Origin: Tubulanus polymorphus
Taxonomy: Eukaryota > Nemertea > Palaeonemertea > Tubulaniformes > Tubulanidae
Assembly (NCBI RefSeq): GCF_964204645.1
Contig: NC_134028.1
Span: 24,464,153 to 24,528,152 of the forward strand
DNA: 64,000 nt
Direction of reading: 5' to 3'
Of the stretch, positions 55,201-64,000 are shown one piece after another. Each line of letters starts with the position of its first letter. Position 1 is the stretch's first letter. Below the pieces are notes generated by a model, which saw only the letters and a program-made list of their open reading frames with translations, searched no databases and was not told where the DNA came from. A program made the position numbers and the translations under genes.

Positions 55201-58200
55201 GTTAGTGGTGCGATCACTGATCTTGTTTCTCGCTCATCTGGCTTAACGTCGTCGGGATCTTGGTTTGCCAAAACTAACCCTATTGGATTATTCATGTTTA
55301 ACCTCATGACGGGACCACTTCCTTTAAAACGATACCCGCGCACTGTAAGCAGCCAGCAGGACTCGAACATCGCGACCTGATGGCCGTTAGGAAACACCCG
55401 GGTGGTGATCGCGATAACCTTTTCAATCTTTGAACTTTTAGTTTTCAATTGTGGCCATACGTTTCGATCGCTATAGATCCATCCCTTCTGAAGCCGTGGC
55501 TGGAGGAACGTAACCTTTCACTTCGAAAATAGTTTACAATCTAATTTACAATCAATTCTATCGGCTTAGTTCATGTTCCACAGGAGCCATACATCTAACG
55601 GGAAAACGAGGAAAAAAACTGCTGATGTCGAAGCAAATTGCTCGTACTTTGTAAGCGTGTTGCTACTTGTAAATCGCGCTAATCCTGAAGGAGGCGTCGA
55701 CTGCAGCATTTTTAACGTGAAATTCGCATTTATTCAAATACATGCGCGACAGCATTATCGCTTCTAGCATAATCGAATTGTTCGATGACAGACAAAAGTA
55801 AATTGAGGACTACATTAAAAAAAACACCAGTCTCGCAACGTCTCAGATATAAAGAACAAGTCAATGGAGAATTCCCGATGACGAAAAGATTAAGTCCGAA
55901 AATGTTTCCTTGAGCTGGTAGTTTATTCGACGTTTCGAATATATTCTGAATTAAGTCATCTTCAGGAATACATTGAAACATCGAATGAACTACCAGCTCA
56001 ATGAAACATTTTCGGACTGTAGGCCTATATTATTTTTTGCTATGATTGTGGGATTATCTATAGGTTATCGTCGCAACACGGGTATAGTGTTTTACCAATG
56101 GTTATAAAGAACGTTCAAAGTGTTTTCAGGTTCTTACAGATCAGGTAATCCGAAATTCTCTAATATTTCCCTGATTTTCCCGACCCTTGACGGTACCAAG
56201 AATAGTCTGATTAAATTGTAAGATATCCTCGGTGGGGGCTGTTGTTCATCAAGAGGTTCCTAGTGCCACCGAACATCAGCTTAAACAACACAACACCAAA
56301 TATTCAAGACTGTAGTGAACTGATATAAATCTCAGTACAGTTAACGAATAAAAACCCACAGTAGATTTGAGGAACAAAAAATACAATTATGAAGTTTATT
56401 GTATTTTTTGTTCCTCTGAAGATGAGGTTTAGTTTTAACCTGGAAACTTTGAGGAAATGAACTGTTTCTACAAATCTACTGTGGCTTACCGTTTATTCAC
56501 CAAATATTCAAATTCCTTGATTTTCTCTTTATTTTCAAGAAGAATCGGAATTCCCAGTCAAAGTAACAACGAATGATGACATAGAATTAGAATCAGCTAG
56601 AGTTTAAAAAGAGTAAAGGTGATTTTTGTTCGCGGGGTAGTCATCCGTAGATTTCTGAGAAACATCGAGTAGACTGTCTGAGTACCGCTGGGAATAAAAC
56701 AGAGCCCAGTCAGACACGCTCAACACAATTACAAATCTTAAAGCGATTTCTTAGAGTTTCTCATTGCTGTCATAAATGAACATTATTATCAAGTTTACGG
56801 TGCTTTTATCCGTATTTAAATTTTTTAATGGCTGCGTAACGTTGTATATTCAATCTCTTTCGAGAAACACATGTTCCACTTCGAACAATTCAATAATCCA
56901 ACAATTCTACAAGGTGTCACTTTTATTTCACTTGCACGTTGCTTTATATGAGATTCATTTAATCAAATGCTTACCGATGCTGCATAGTATAGTTTTTGCC
57001 TGAAAATAAAATTGAACATTTTTATCAAAAGGAAGCTTTCTACAGTAGACTCCGCTCGTGTCGGATCTGATCAACTCGAATTTTTGACGAAATATTTTCT
57101 GTGACAATATTCAAGAAAACATAGCATCAAACTTGGATGTCGGACACATTTTTAAGTCCCAAAAGATCAGAGAGCGGAGTCTACTGTACAATCGAATCGA
57201 TACTAGCTGTGTCTTAGTCTTTTATTCTGACGATGAGAAGAAATTAGAAACCGTTGTTTTTTTGCTCTGATGAAACTGCTTTATTATTCATAGAACTAGT
57301 GACAACCAGAATTAGTAACTAGAGCATCGAGAAGCGTTAACCGCTTGTCAATAGTATGTATTCAATACCCGGTGACCTGTTCCTAAATTCCAAATTGGGT
57401 AGAGTTGAATTATTGGAAATGAAATTTAAATGGGATTAAATGATTTTAAATGGGAGCCTATTCAAATCAAAATTGTGAAACTGGACACTGGTGTGAAGCA
57501 CCAGCAATTAAAGCTTAAGAATTAGTCAGCCCCGTTAAAGTTAATGATTGAGATTCCTAGCTGATCAGCAGAACCAATACGCCACCTAACTCATTAACTA
57601 TTTACCTCGTCATCAGTTTTGGCTTCAAACGCGTGACATTGGAACTCTTTTGATAGCGTGCACGTCGTTTCACTGAAACCAGAATAGTTTACCATGAACC
57701 ATCGCAATATCTGTCATTTTAATCAGTGTACAGTTGTCAGTATCAGAACAGAGTTTAACAATTCCTCATCTTAGACAATCGAGTTAAAAATGAACTTATT
57801 TCAACTTATATAGAAAATGATTGTATATATTCTGTGACCAGTTGGGGCATGCCCGGAATAGAATAACCTACCCAGCTAAATATGCGAATATCTTTACACA
57901 ATCAACCCTGCGACCACAGGCTGAAATTTCCGTGTAGGAATGTCTCATAATCTCCTGAAAAATTCACAAAGAAACAAACTTCAGATTTATCAAACTGATA
58001 CCGAATTTATGCTATATTTTTCAGATATTTTTCTTCACCTCTTCGCTATCCATTTCAGTGACTATCACATCTTTTTCTCCGAGTTCGAAAATAAACGTCT
58101 GGAAAAAGAAGACCGTGATATTCACATCATGAACCGTAAAAAAATAACACAGGATATTATTTCCCTCTTTCCAAAATCTCTCAAAAAAAGTTAATTTTCA

Positions 58201-61200
58201 GACAACCAGAAAATGCCACCGATCACCTAGAAATAAAAGCTACCTTAGATTTTTCTGATTCAGCCTAGAAAACACAAAAAATTTTTTAAAAAATATCAAA
58301 GAAATATGTTAACTCGTTCATGGCACGATCCATTATCACAGATCTGAGTAAAGTTTGACTCATATTCGTGTGAAAATAAGTTTATTTTCACTGTTTTGAC
58401 TCATAATTATGTTACTGATTGGATCAAGACAATTACTTTGAAATATTTACTTTCTTAAGACTTACTTTCGACTTTTCCTGTTCCCGAATTTTATTGATAG
58501 CTATTTCGATTTGATCGACGCTGCCGTCCTGAATTCAAACAGATGAAACGAACCAATGATTGAAAGAATAGAAAAATGAAAATTTACTGTTTCGGAACTT
58601 TGATGAATATAACTTACAGTTCCTACGAATGTGTTCCCGAGATATTTCACTATATAGCGAGCCCTAAAATAGAAATCTAATTTCTTATGAAGCTGACTTA
58701 CAATACAGCATCCCTGATTTAAAGCTTATTTACAAATGGCTATTCACTGATTTTTGTAACAAAAAGGAATTCCCAGACTTTTCCCAGATTTCCAAGTAAG
58801 CGGCCACCCTGACTTAAAATCAGATCCAGTATTCAATATCTATTTAGAAAGCGTGCTGATGGATAGTGACTTTCTAGAGCGCGAGAAATAAGGTGTGCTG
58901 CACGTACTTATCATCAGGATTAGAAACCGGAACCTCCTCGAGTTCGTCTTCGGGAAGCTGGGCGTGCGGCGGTATACGAGCGGTCTCAGCACGCGCCGCA
59001 CGCCGTAGTTCCTCTTCCTCTTCTAACAGTCGTTGTAACGAATCGATATTTTTGCCGACTTTTTGAAGCAATTCGATGATCGGAGGAAACACGGTGCCGT
59101 TCAGCAGACGACATTTGATCACAGACATGTAAATCGGAAGACCTTGATTCTCTTTCAATACGGCGGACATCTAAAAATAAACAACATGTTTCCATAAACT
59201 AGTTACACATCCAGAGGTGGATCCAGCCTCTTATCCTGAATAATAACATTACAGGAAAACTTTTTTAAATTTTACCATCTTCAGATGCATTCTGAGCATT
59301 TGTGGAGATGATAGATTTAATTTTCCAAACATCGACCCAAAATAACTTAAACTTAAAGAAAAGTTAAACGAGTTGAAAAGCAAATCCTTAAAATTTCAGA
59401 CGGGGTTTGAAAAATAATTTGGTATTTGGAGCATACTAGAAGGTCATAAACATTATTGAAAACAAATATCGAAGAACACAGAATTGTTTCCTTTTATTTC
59501 AAATACCTTTCCTCGTTTGACGCCGCGAAGTGGAATCCCGTATAGTTCATCTAACACATCGCCTAACTCGATTTTATTCTGAAAATTGAGATCACCAAAC
59601 AATTAGTAGTGGTTAGAAATTTTAAAATCGTAATGCCGAGATTCTGTAAGTATGTAAATAAGTAAAGCACCATCAATATGTACACAATTAATAAATAATA
59701 ACAAATTTAATTAGCTAGGTGAAAAAAATGATTGCTGTTGAGCTTAAAAGTTGACTCAGCTGGCTACCTATCTACCCTGTACATTACTTTCTTTTATAAA
59801 TCATGATCACACTAGCCATATCAGACTCCGCAGTTATAGAAATTAACTGAAACAAACTTTATTGCAGTTTACAAAAGTAACCCGGCCGATTAGAAGAAAC
59901 AAGGTATCATCTTATTTTAGCCTAAGCAGTGAAGTACATATCACGCAGATGACAGGAGCCATACAGGATGTTCAGACACCCTGACAATAAGGCAAAAACA
60001 AAAACAAATGAAAAGGGATGGAGACTTACATCTTCTTCAGCGACGCTGCCTTTTTCTACGTAGGATATTATTTGCCTACCATCAATATGTCTGAAATTGA
60101 TGATTTATCAATACAGTTTTACAGAGCTAACACAAATCTGCAGACGAAACTCATTAACTTAAAACTTACTGGACTAGAATTCCTAAATCTTTGCACGGAA
60201 CAAATTCATACTTTTTATATAACTGGAAATAGAATCATTGAATTAAATATCAAAGGAAATTTGCTTTTTCTACCTGAAAATTGGTGTTATCTACTGAAAT
60301 AAGCAGCATTACTTACAGGCATTATCCAAGTTTCATCCAAGAAGGTACAGCACTGGAAATAAAGCAAATTTCTTTAACAGCTTAACAATTGTCAGTTACA
60401 TTTGATTTTAGGATTCAAATAAGTTCATTCCATATGTTTTAACAAGGGTCAAATTTTTAAATGAGAACTGTGAAACTGGATCCGCAGAAATGGATCTAGT
60501 GGAACTGGGTACAAAACTGTGGAATTGAATCTAGACATTTTAATTAACTTCCGTATCAGTGATATATGTCATAAAGAGTCAATATCCTCCTACCTTCATG
60601 TTAAGTTTGAAATTTATTTCAGCAACTTCGTGTAGCAATGACAGGAATATTTCTATGTGAGAAAAGCGAGAAATAAAACAAAACGGTTTCAAATACTGAA
60701 CAAAATATGTCTAAATCTCGAAACGAAAGAAAGATCATCTTCATCTTACCGCATAGAATTTCATTTCCAAGGACAGAAAACAGCGGATCGTACCAGGACT
60801 AAAAAGAAATCCAACAAATCATTGATGAATCTTTTTTAAGAAATTTCGCTAAAGAAAATGCTCATCCGAATTTACTAACCTCTAAGAACGGGCGATTTTT
60901 GATCAACATTTCCACGGGATATTTCAGGCACTTTTTCTGTAAAGCGAATCTAATGAAGCAACGGCCACGACCTTGAGCGTACTTAATCTATCAACAAAAA
61001 AATGAACAAATCAAACATGAACATTCCGAATAAAGGACTAAGGTTTAGGTTTAAGAGTTAACTCACTGAAAATGAAATGATTTCATACTCTGCGGTGCAG
61101 AAATCTAAAAACTTTTTTAGGAAGCATGTCATAAATTCTATGTTCATATTCTTTTACACTTATGTAACCTGACATTTTTGTAAGCATTTTAAATGCATCT

Positions 61201-62114
61201 TTGGGCTTAACAAATTATCTTCTATTATTTATAACATAATCAAAACTAAACTGACCTTTGATACTCCACGTATTGATGTCACTACGAGATTAAATGTAGG
61301 ATTATAGCTACAAAGAAAGAGCGAGTAATAAGAAATCTTGGTAAGGTCAAATGGATTCAAGAGGCCAAAAGTTTGTTTAAAAGTTGATTGATAATAAACT
61401 TAGTTTGACAACATTAGAACAGGTGCTCGTGTCATCTAGAGGGATAGCTCACTGGTGGTGCAGTTCATGCACATGTCACAGTGATGTCTTCCCACTTTGC
61501 CTCTTTCCCATTTCACTCCATTGAACGTCTTCGGAAAGGGTCAAAATGGGAATAAACCGATAATAACAAATGTGCAAAACTTACGAAGATCCTTGTATTT
61601 TATCGCACATGAAATTGATCCATTGCCAGTAATCTCGTTTTTGTATGCCGAAGAAAGACGCTGTATCTGAAGAATTAAACAGCAATCAATGAAAATGATT
61701 GGTGGCATGGATCATAGTATGATCATGGACGTACATGTTTTAGAGTTTAAACTCTAATGTCTGTTTCAATTTTGCTTGAGGCCTACAATATTCATGTTGC
61801 AATACAAAGGAAAGCATCTTGAAGAAGTCAGAATTCAACAGCATCCTTATCCAACTCATCCTACTTTCGCCCCCTCCCCCCTCCTCTCATCTCACTCCTT
61901 TTCTCTCCATGGATCTGCTGCAGTCATTACGAACTAACTAGTATCTAAAATCATTCCCTAACAACCCGTACATTGTCTGGTATTTCAGTCTGGTAACAAA
62001 CTTACTTTTCATCCCTTTTCTGAATATGTTTTCAATTGTCCTGCAGAATGGTAACAGCATAGGATGGTGATTGGAAATTGGAACATTGCTCAATCTTAGT
62101 TCAGAAATATAACC
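52292..62114 (-). CDS. RUN - PDZ-like - PTB domain adaptor protein
   Basis: Exons in transcript order: 62114-62006, 61666-61585, 61307-61256, 60981-60880, 60798-60750, 60652-60594, 60352-60317, 60222-60170, 60090-60030, 59578-59507, 59170-58908, 58663-58618, 58528-58466, 58098-58039, 57954-57872, 57672-57606, then probably 52510-52292 with the stop. All phases agree (419 codons before the last exon). Residues 1-165 form a RUN domain: YWQWINFMCDKI, YAQGRGRCFIRFAL, WYDPLFSVLGNEIL. Residues 165-250 look like a PDZ fold: VPCKDLGILV, VEKGSVAEED, IELGDVLDELYG. A Glu-rich coil follows (LEEEEELRRAARAE). Residues 312-419 are a PTB domain: ARYIVKYLGNTFVG, MRHSYTEISACGRRVD, KIFAYLAGETTC, FQCHAFEAKTDDE. 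RUN domains usually bind small GTPases, PDZ binds C-termini, and PTB binds NPxY tails, so a cytosolic trafficking or receptor adaptor is likely. The 5' coding start is unsettled. Confidence 0.78.
53981..54131. repeat. Tandem repeat, three copies of a 50-bp unit
   Basis: The unit runs CTCATAGAATTGAGTCTAAA then CGTCACTACTCTCTTAGTTT, with starts at about 53991, 54041 and 54091. It lies inside the long intron proposed for the RUN-PDZ-PTB gene. Confidence 0.85.
55182..55526 (-). other. Possible coding exon of unknown affiliation
   Basis: An open frame of about 115 codons ending at a stop near 55182. Its composition looks coding: few low-complexity runs, with peptides such as QPRLQKGWIYSDRNVWPQL and IAITTRVFPNGHQVAMFESC. 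A possible acceptor CTCCAG lies near 55503, phase 0. It could be an alternative terminal exon of the surrounding minus-strand gene, a separate small gene or a transposon fragment. No family was recognised. Confidence 0.3.
55894..56017. mobile_element. Hairpin repeat, arms about 50 bp
   Basis: The left arm reads GTCCGAAAATGTTTCCTTGA, then GCTGGTAGTTTATTCGACG. The right arm reads GAATGAACTACCAGCTCA, then ATGAAACATTTTCGGAC. The short centre contains CATCTTCAGGAAT. A half copy lies at 19852-19935. It is non-coding, within the long intron of the RUN-PDZ-PTB gene. Confidence 0.75.
56369..56455 (+). repeat. Hairpin plus third copy of the GATGAGGTTTAG repeat
   Basis: GAGGAACAAAAAATACAA (56369) pairs with TTGTATTTTTTGTTCCTC (ending 56416). 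It runs straight into GAAGATGAGGTTTAGTTTTA and ACCTGGAAACTTTGAGG, the diverged third copy of the repeat at 14490 and 17398. This shows what may be the fuller form of that family, a hairpin followed by the conserved tail. Confidence 0.55.
57043..57186. mobile_element. Tc1/mariner-superfamily-like MITE
   Basis: 144 bp with inverted ends CAGTAGACTCCGCTC and GAGCGGAGTCTACTG, flanked on both sides by TA, the target duplication of Tc1/mariner/pogo elements. CAGTAGA-type ends are common in pogo/Tigger-derived MITEs. It has no open frame. It lies just downstream of the last PTB exon. Confidence 0.8.
61435..61570 (+). mobile_element. tRNA-derived SINE
   Basis: An A-box-like GGATAGCTCACTGGTGGTGC near the 5' end is followed by TCTTCGGAAAGGGTCAAAAT and GGGAATAAACCGATAATAAC, an AATAA-type tail usual for invertebrate SINEs. 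It lies in an intron of the RUN-PDZ-PTB gene, on the opposite strand. Confidence 0.5.
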
Positions 62115-62314
62115 TGAAAATGTTCAATTAATGAATAAACGAACCAATAAGCGCCTAGCCAGCGATATGACTGACGTCGACGACGTTTTTTCGATACTTT
62201 TTATCGAGAATCAAATCAACTTTAGTATAGGGGCTTAACTTTCAAATAAATAGAATATTAGATATTGAAGGGCTACCTTTGAGGTCTTTTAGAAGTGGAT
62301 CAGTCACTGACATA

Positions 62315-62893
62315 TTTATTTTGCGTAATTTCGCTCACTTTCCAGCTCGAAACTTCATAATTTGAGAATTGACATTTTTGACAATCACTTCCGCATCCAC
62401 TTCGACCTTGAAAGTCGTATTAATGCAATAATGCAATCAATTTAGATTTTATTAAGGCCTTTCCTACACAATATGTTCATGAGGCACTTTCACTAAGAGA
62501 TTGACATAAGATAAAAAGCAGTTTTCAGGTATGCATTCTAAAAAATTAAAATGAAATACTGACAAACGAGTATCACGCGTATGACGCGTTAAACCAATTC
62601 AATTAAATCCAAAAATAGTTGCGCTCCGAGATCAAAAGTGGAGCCGAGACTTGAGTTTATACTCGATCGTAACTACCAGAGATCTGATAACCATTCGAGC
62701 GGCGTGCTTTAATAGCCTGCGCACTGGCGATATCAAAGCTGTGCGGAGTGTAATTCAATACCGACCTCCGATTTGACAGCGATGGTCACGTTTTTGACGC
62801 CGAGTGACAACAAACTGGTATCGCTGCAGCTGTTGCTGCTGAGATGAGGCGCCGGTGGTCATCAGTTAGTGACAGTCAGTGTTGATTGCCGCG
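62315..62893. promoter_or_regulatory. Divergent intergenic region, likely shared promoter
   Basis: Fewer than 800 bases separate the first recognised exon of the RUN-PDZ-PTB gene (minus) from the start codon of the xylosyltransferase gene (plus). The part nearest the latter is more GC-rich, with CAGCTGTTGCTGCTGAG and several CG dinucleotides. The two 5' ends face apart, so a shared or abutting promoter is likely. Sites were not resolved. Confidence 0.4.
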
Positions 62894-64000
62894 ATGAGAT
62901 TCTTCTCGAGATACAAGATATTTTTCTATATCGTGCTCGTTATCATCGTCGTTCAAATATACGTCGGGTTTTATTTCATCAATTCGACGACGACGAAGAA
63001 ACGAACGGAGGAAGAGAACGGGCCGAATTCCTACGTGGTCGTAGATGATGGGAATTTACAACTTCGCTATCAAGATGGGAACGGTATCCAGATTAAACCT
63101 GCACAAGAAATCGTAAGTTTGGTCGTAAACATGGATTGTAGGCTTATACAGTACAGTGAATATATTGCTGGTGGTTCATTCATTCATTCATGAACAGCGA
63201 TTTCCTCCAGCTCACTGACATTCATGTACTTTGTTTGTAAAAAGAAAAACACTTGCTGCTTTAAAAGAAGGAAAAGAAAGTGCATATAGAAAATTTGGTC
63301 AATCATGGTTTTGTTATTTTTCACTCAACCAACATCTTCACCCGTCAAGGGATTCGTACCCACAACGCTAAAGCTGTTCCCCGAACCCCTTGACCTCACG
63401 AGTCATTGGAGTCGTTACTAGTTGACCAGAATCCGGTCGTATCAATCACAGCGCTTGTAACAAACGACTTTAGGCTTTTATTGGTTTTCCCGTTAAATGG
63501 ACCAAGGAAGTATTTTGCAAATCGATGTATGACGTCATGCGCAACAGCGCCTGTAATGAAATCAGGCTTTGTGAGGCCAGGGGGCTGGTGGAAGCGAGTT
63601 CGGGAGTGATACCTGACCCCTGGCAAGCGAGGATGCTCAACCAATAGAGCAACTGGCCCCTGCTGGTCCATTAGTTTACTGAAAAGGGGGATTGTGCATC
63701 ATTTGTACAAAGGTCCTCTCCCCAAGTACAATGGGTTATGGACCATTCAGGAGTAGCCCCTAATCAGAATCAAATTTGAAGTGTCGGCATGTTTTCCGTT
63801 TTTAGTATCGAGGCAAGGACGATGATAAGTCGAATTCGCTGGTTCCGTCTCGGACCATGAATTTCAAGCCGAAATGCGAAATAACGAGCAAAGACGCGTT
63901 ATCGGCGCTTTCCCGCGCGAGAACTACGCAGTGTAAACAGGAAATCGCCGACGTCGCCTGCGAAGCTCAACGCGGGACGCTTTATTGGAAGAAACTTCCT
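62894..64000 (+). CDS. XYLT: Peptide O-xylosyltransferase, N-terminal exons (runs off window)
   Basis: Two coding exons are visible: 62894-63112, and 63806 to the window end, where the gene is cut. The N-terminus has a short basic tail (MRFFSRYK) and one hydrophobic helix (residues 9-29), the type II topology of a Golgi enzyme, then a polar stem. The second exon encodes [20 protein letters not shown], followed by [15 protein letters not shown]. This matches the cysteine-containing segment that precedes the catalytic domain of animal XYLT1/XYLT2 and fly oxt. The enzyme transfers xylose from UDP-xylose to serines of proteoglycan core proteins, the first step of heparan and chondroitin sulfate synthesis. 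The catalytic domain lies beyond the window. The start chosen is the first ATG; the upstream codons in frame are not ATG. The intron carries the repeat at 63333-63635. Confidence 0.85.
63324..63644 (-). mobile_element. CATCCTCGC element with 9-bp target duplication, in XYLT intron
   Basis: The element proper is 63333-63635, read on the minus strand from CATCCTCGCTTGCCAGG to GACGGGTGAAGATG. The flanks are perfect 9-bp direct repeats CTCAACCAA (63324-63332 and 63636-63644). It aligns along its length with 39565-39890 but is about 23 bp shorter, mainly in the middle. Its B-box is mutated (GGTACGAATCC on the minus strand). On that strand the bases just before it read GTTGCTCTATTGGTTGAG, which resembles a tRNA D-arm. 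Confidence 0.75.

Noticed and set aside
57940-58194. 84-codon plus frame
   Set aside because: Antisense to two PTB exons on the minus strand.

Overview
This is a eukaryotic, AT-rich, intron-rich window from an invertebrate animal. The animal reading rests on intact rhodopsin-like GPCRs, a receptor guanylyl cyclase, a peptide O-xylosyltransferase and a lipocalin. The tandem gustatory-receptor-like genes and the abundance of SINE/MITE-type repeats suggest a lophotrochozoan or another non-vertebrate lineage, but the species cannot be fixed from the sequence. All splice models below were assembled by eye from GT..AG junctions and reading-frame continuity.

Layout: (1) 1.4-2.7 kb, minus: an intronless rhodopsin-like GPCR. 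(2) 3.8-8.9 kb, plus: two tandem four-exon genes for gustatory-receptor-like (GR/GRL) seven-transmembrane channel proteins. They end in the TYhhhhhQF signature and show patchy near-identity suggesting gene conversion. (3) 10.1-11.2 kb, plus: a four-exon secreted lipocalin. (4) 13.4-28.4 kb, minus: a complete 20-exon receptor guanylyl cyclase of 1187 residues (ligand-binding ectodomain, one TM helix, pseudokinase, dimerisation helix, cyclase). (5) 28.4-49.5 kb: a gene-poor stretch rich in foldback elements, MITE/SINE-like insertions and simple repeats. It includes a roughly 0.76 kb foldback at 32.3-33.1 kb and a repeat nested in an older repeat at 39.4-40.0 kb whose empty paralogous site survives at 37.3-37.7 kb. 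(6) 49.5-50.6 kb, plus: a second intronless rhodopsin-like GPCR. (7) 52.3-62.1 kb, minus: a gene of at least 17 exons whose product joins a RUN domain, a PDZ-like fold and a PTB (PID) domain, a combination I cannot match to a named family. (8) 62.9 kb to the window end, plus: the first two coding exons of a peptide O-xylosyltransferase, divergently arranged with the RUN-PDZ-PTB gene.

The genes do not form a pathway. Four are membrane receptors (two GPCRs, two GR-like), one is a cGMP-producing receptor, one a secreted ligand carrier, one an intracellular adaptor and one a Golgi glycosyltransferase. The least familiar items are the RUN-PDZ-PTB adaptor, the mosaic GR-like pair, and a repeat family beginning CATCCTCGCTTGCCAGG with 8-9 bp target duplications.
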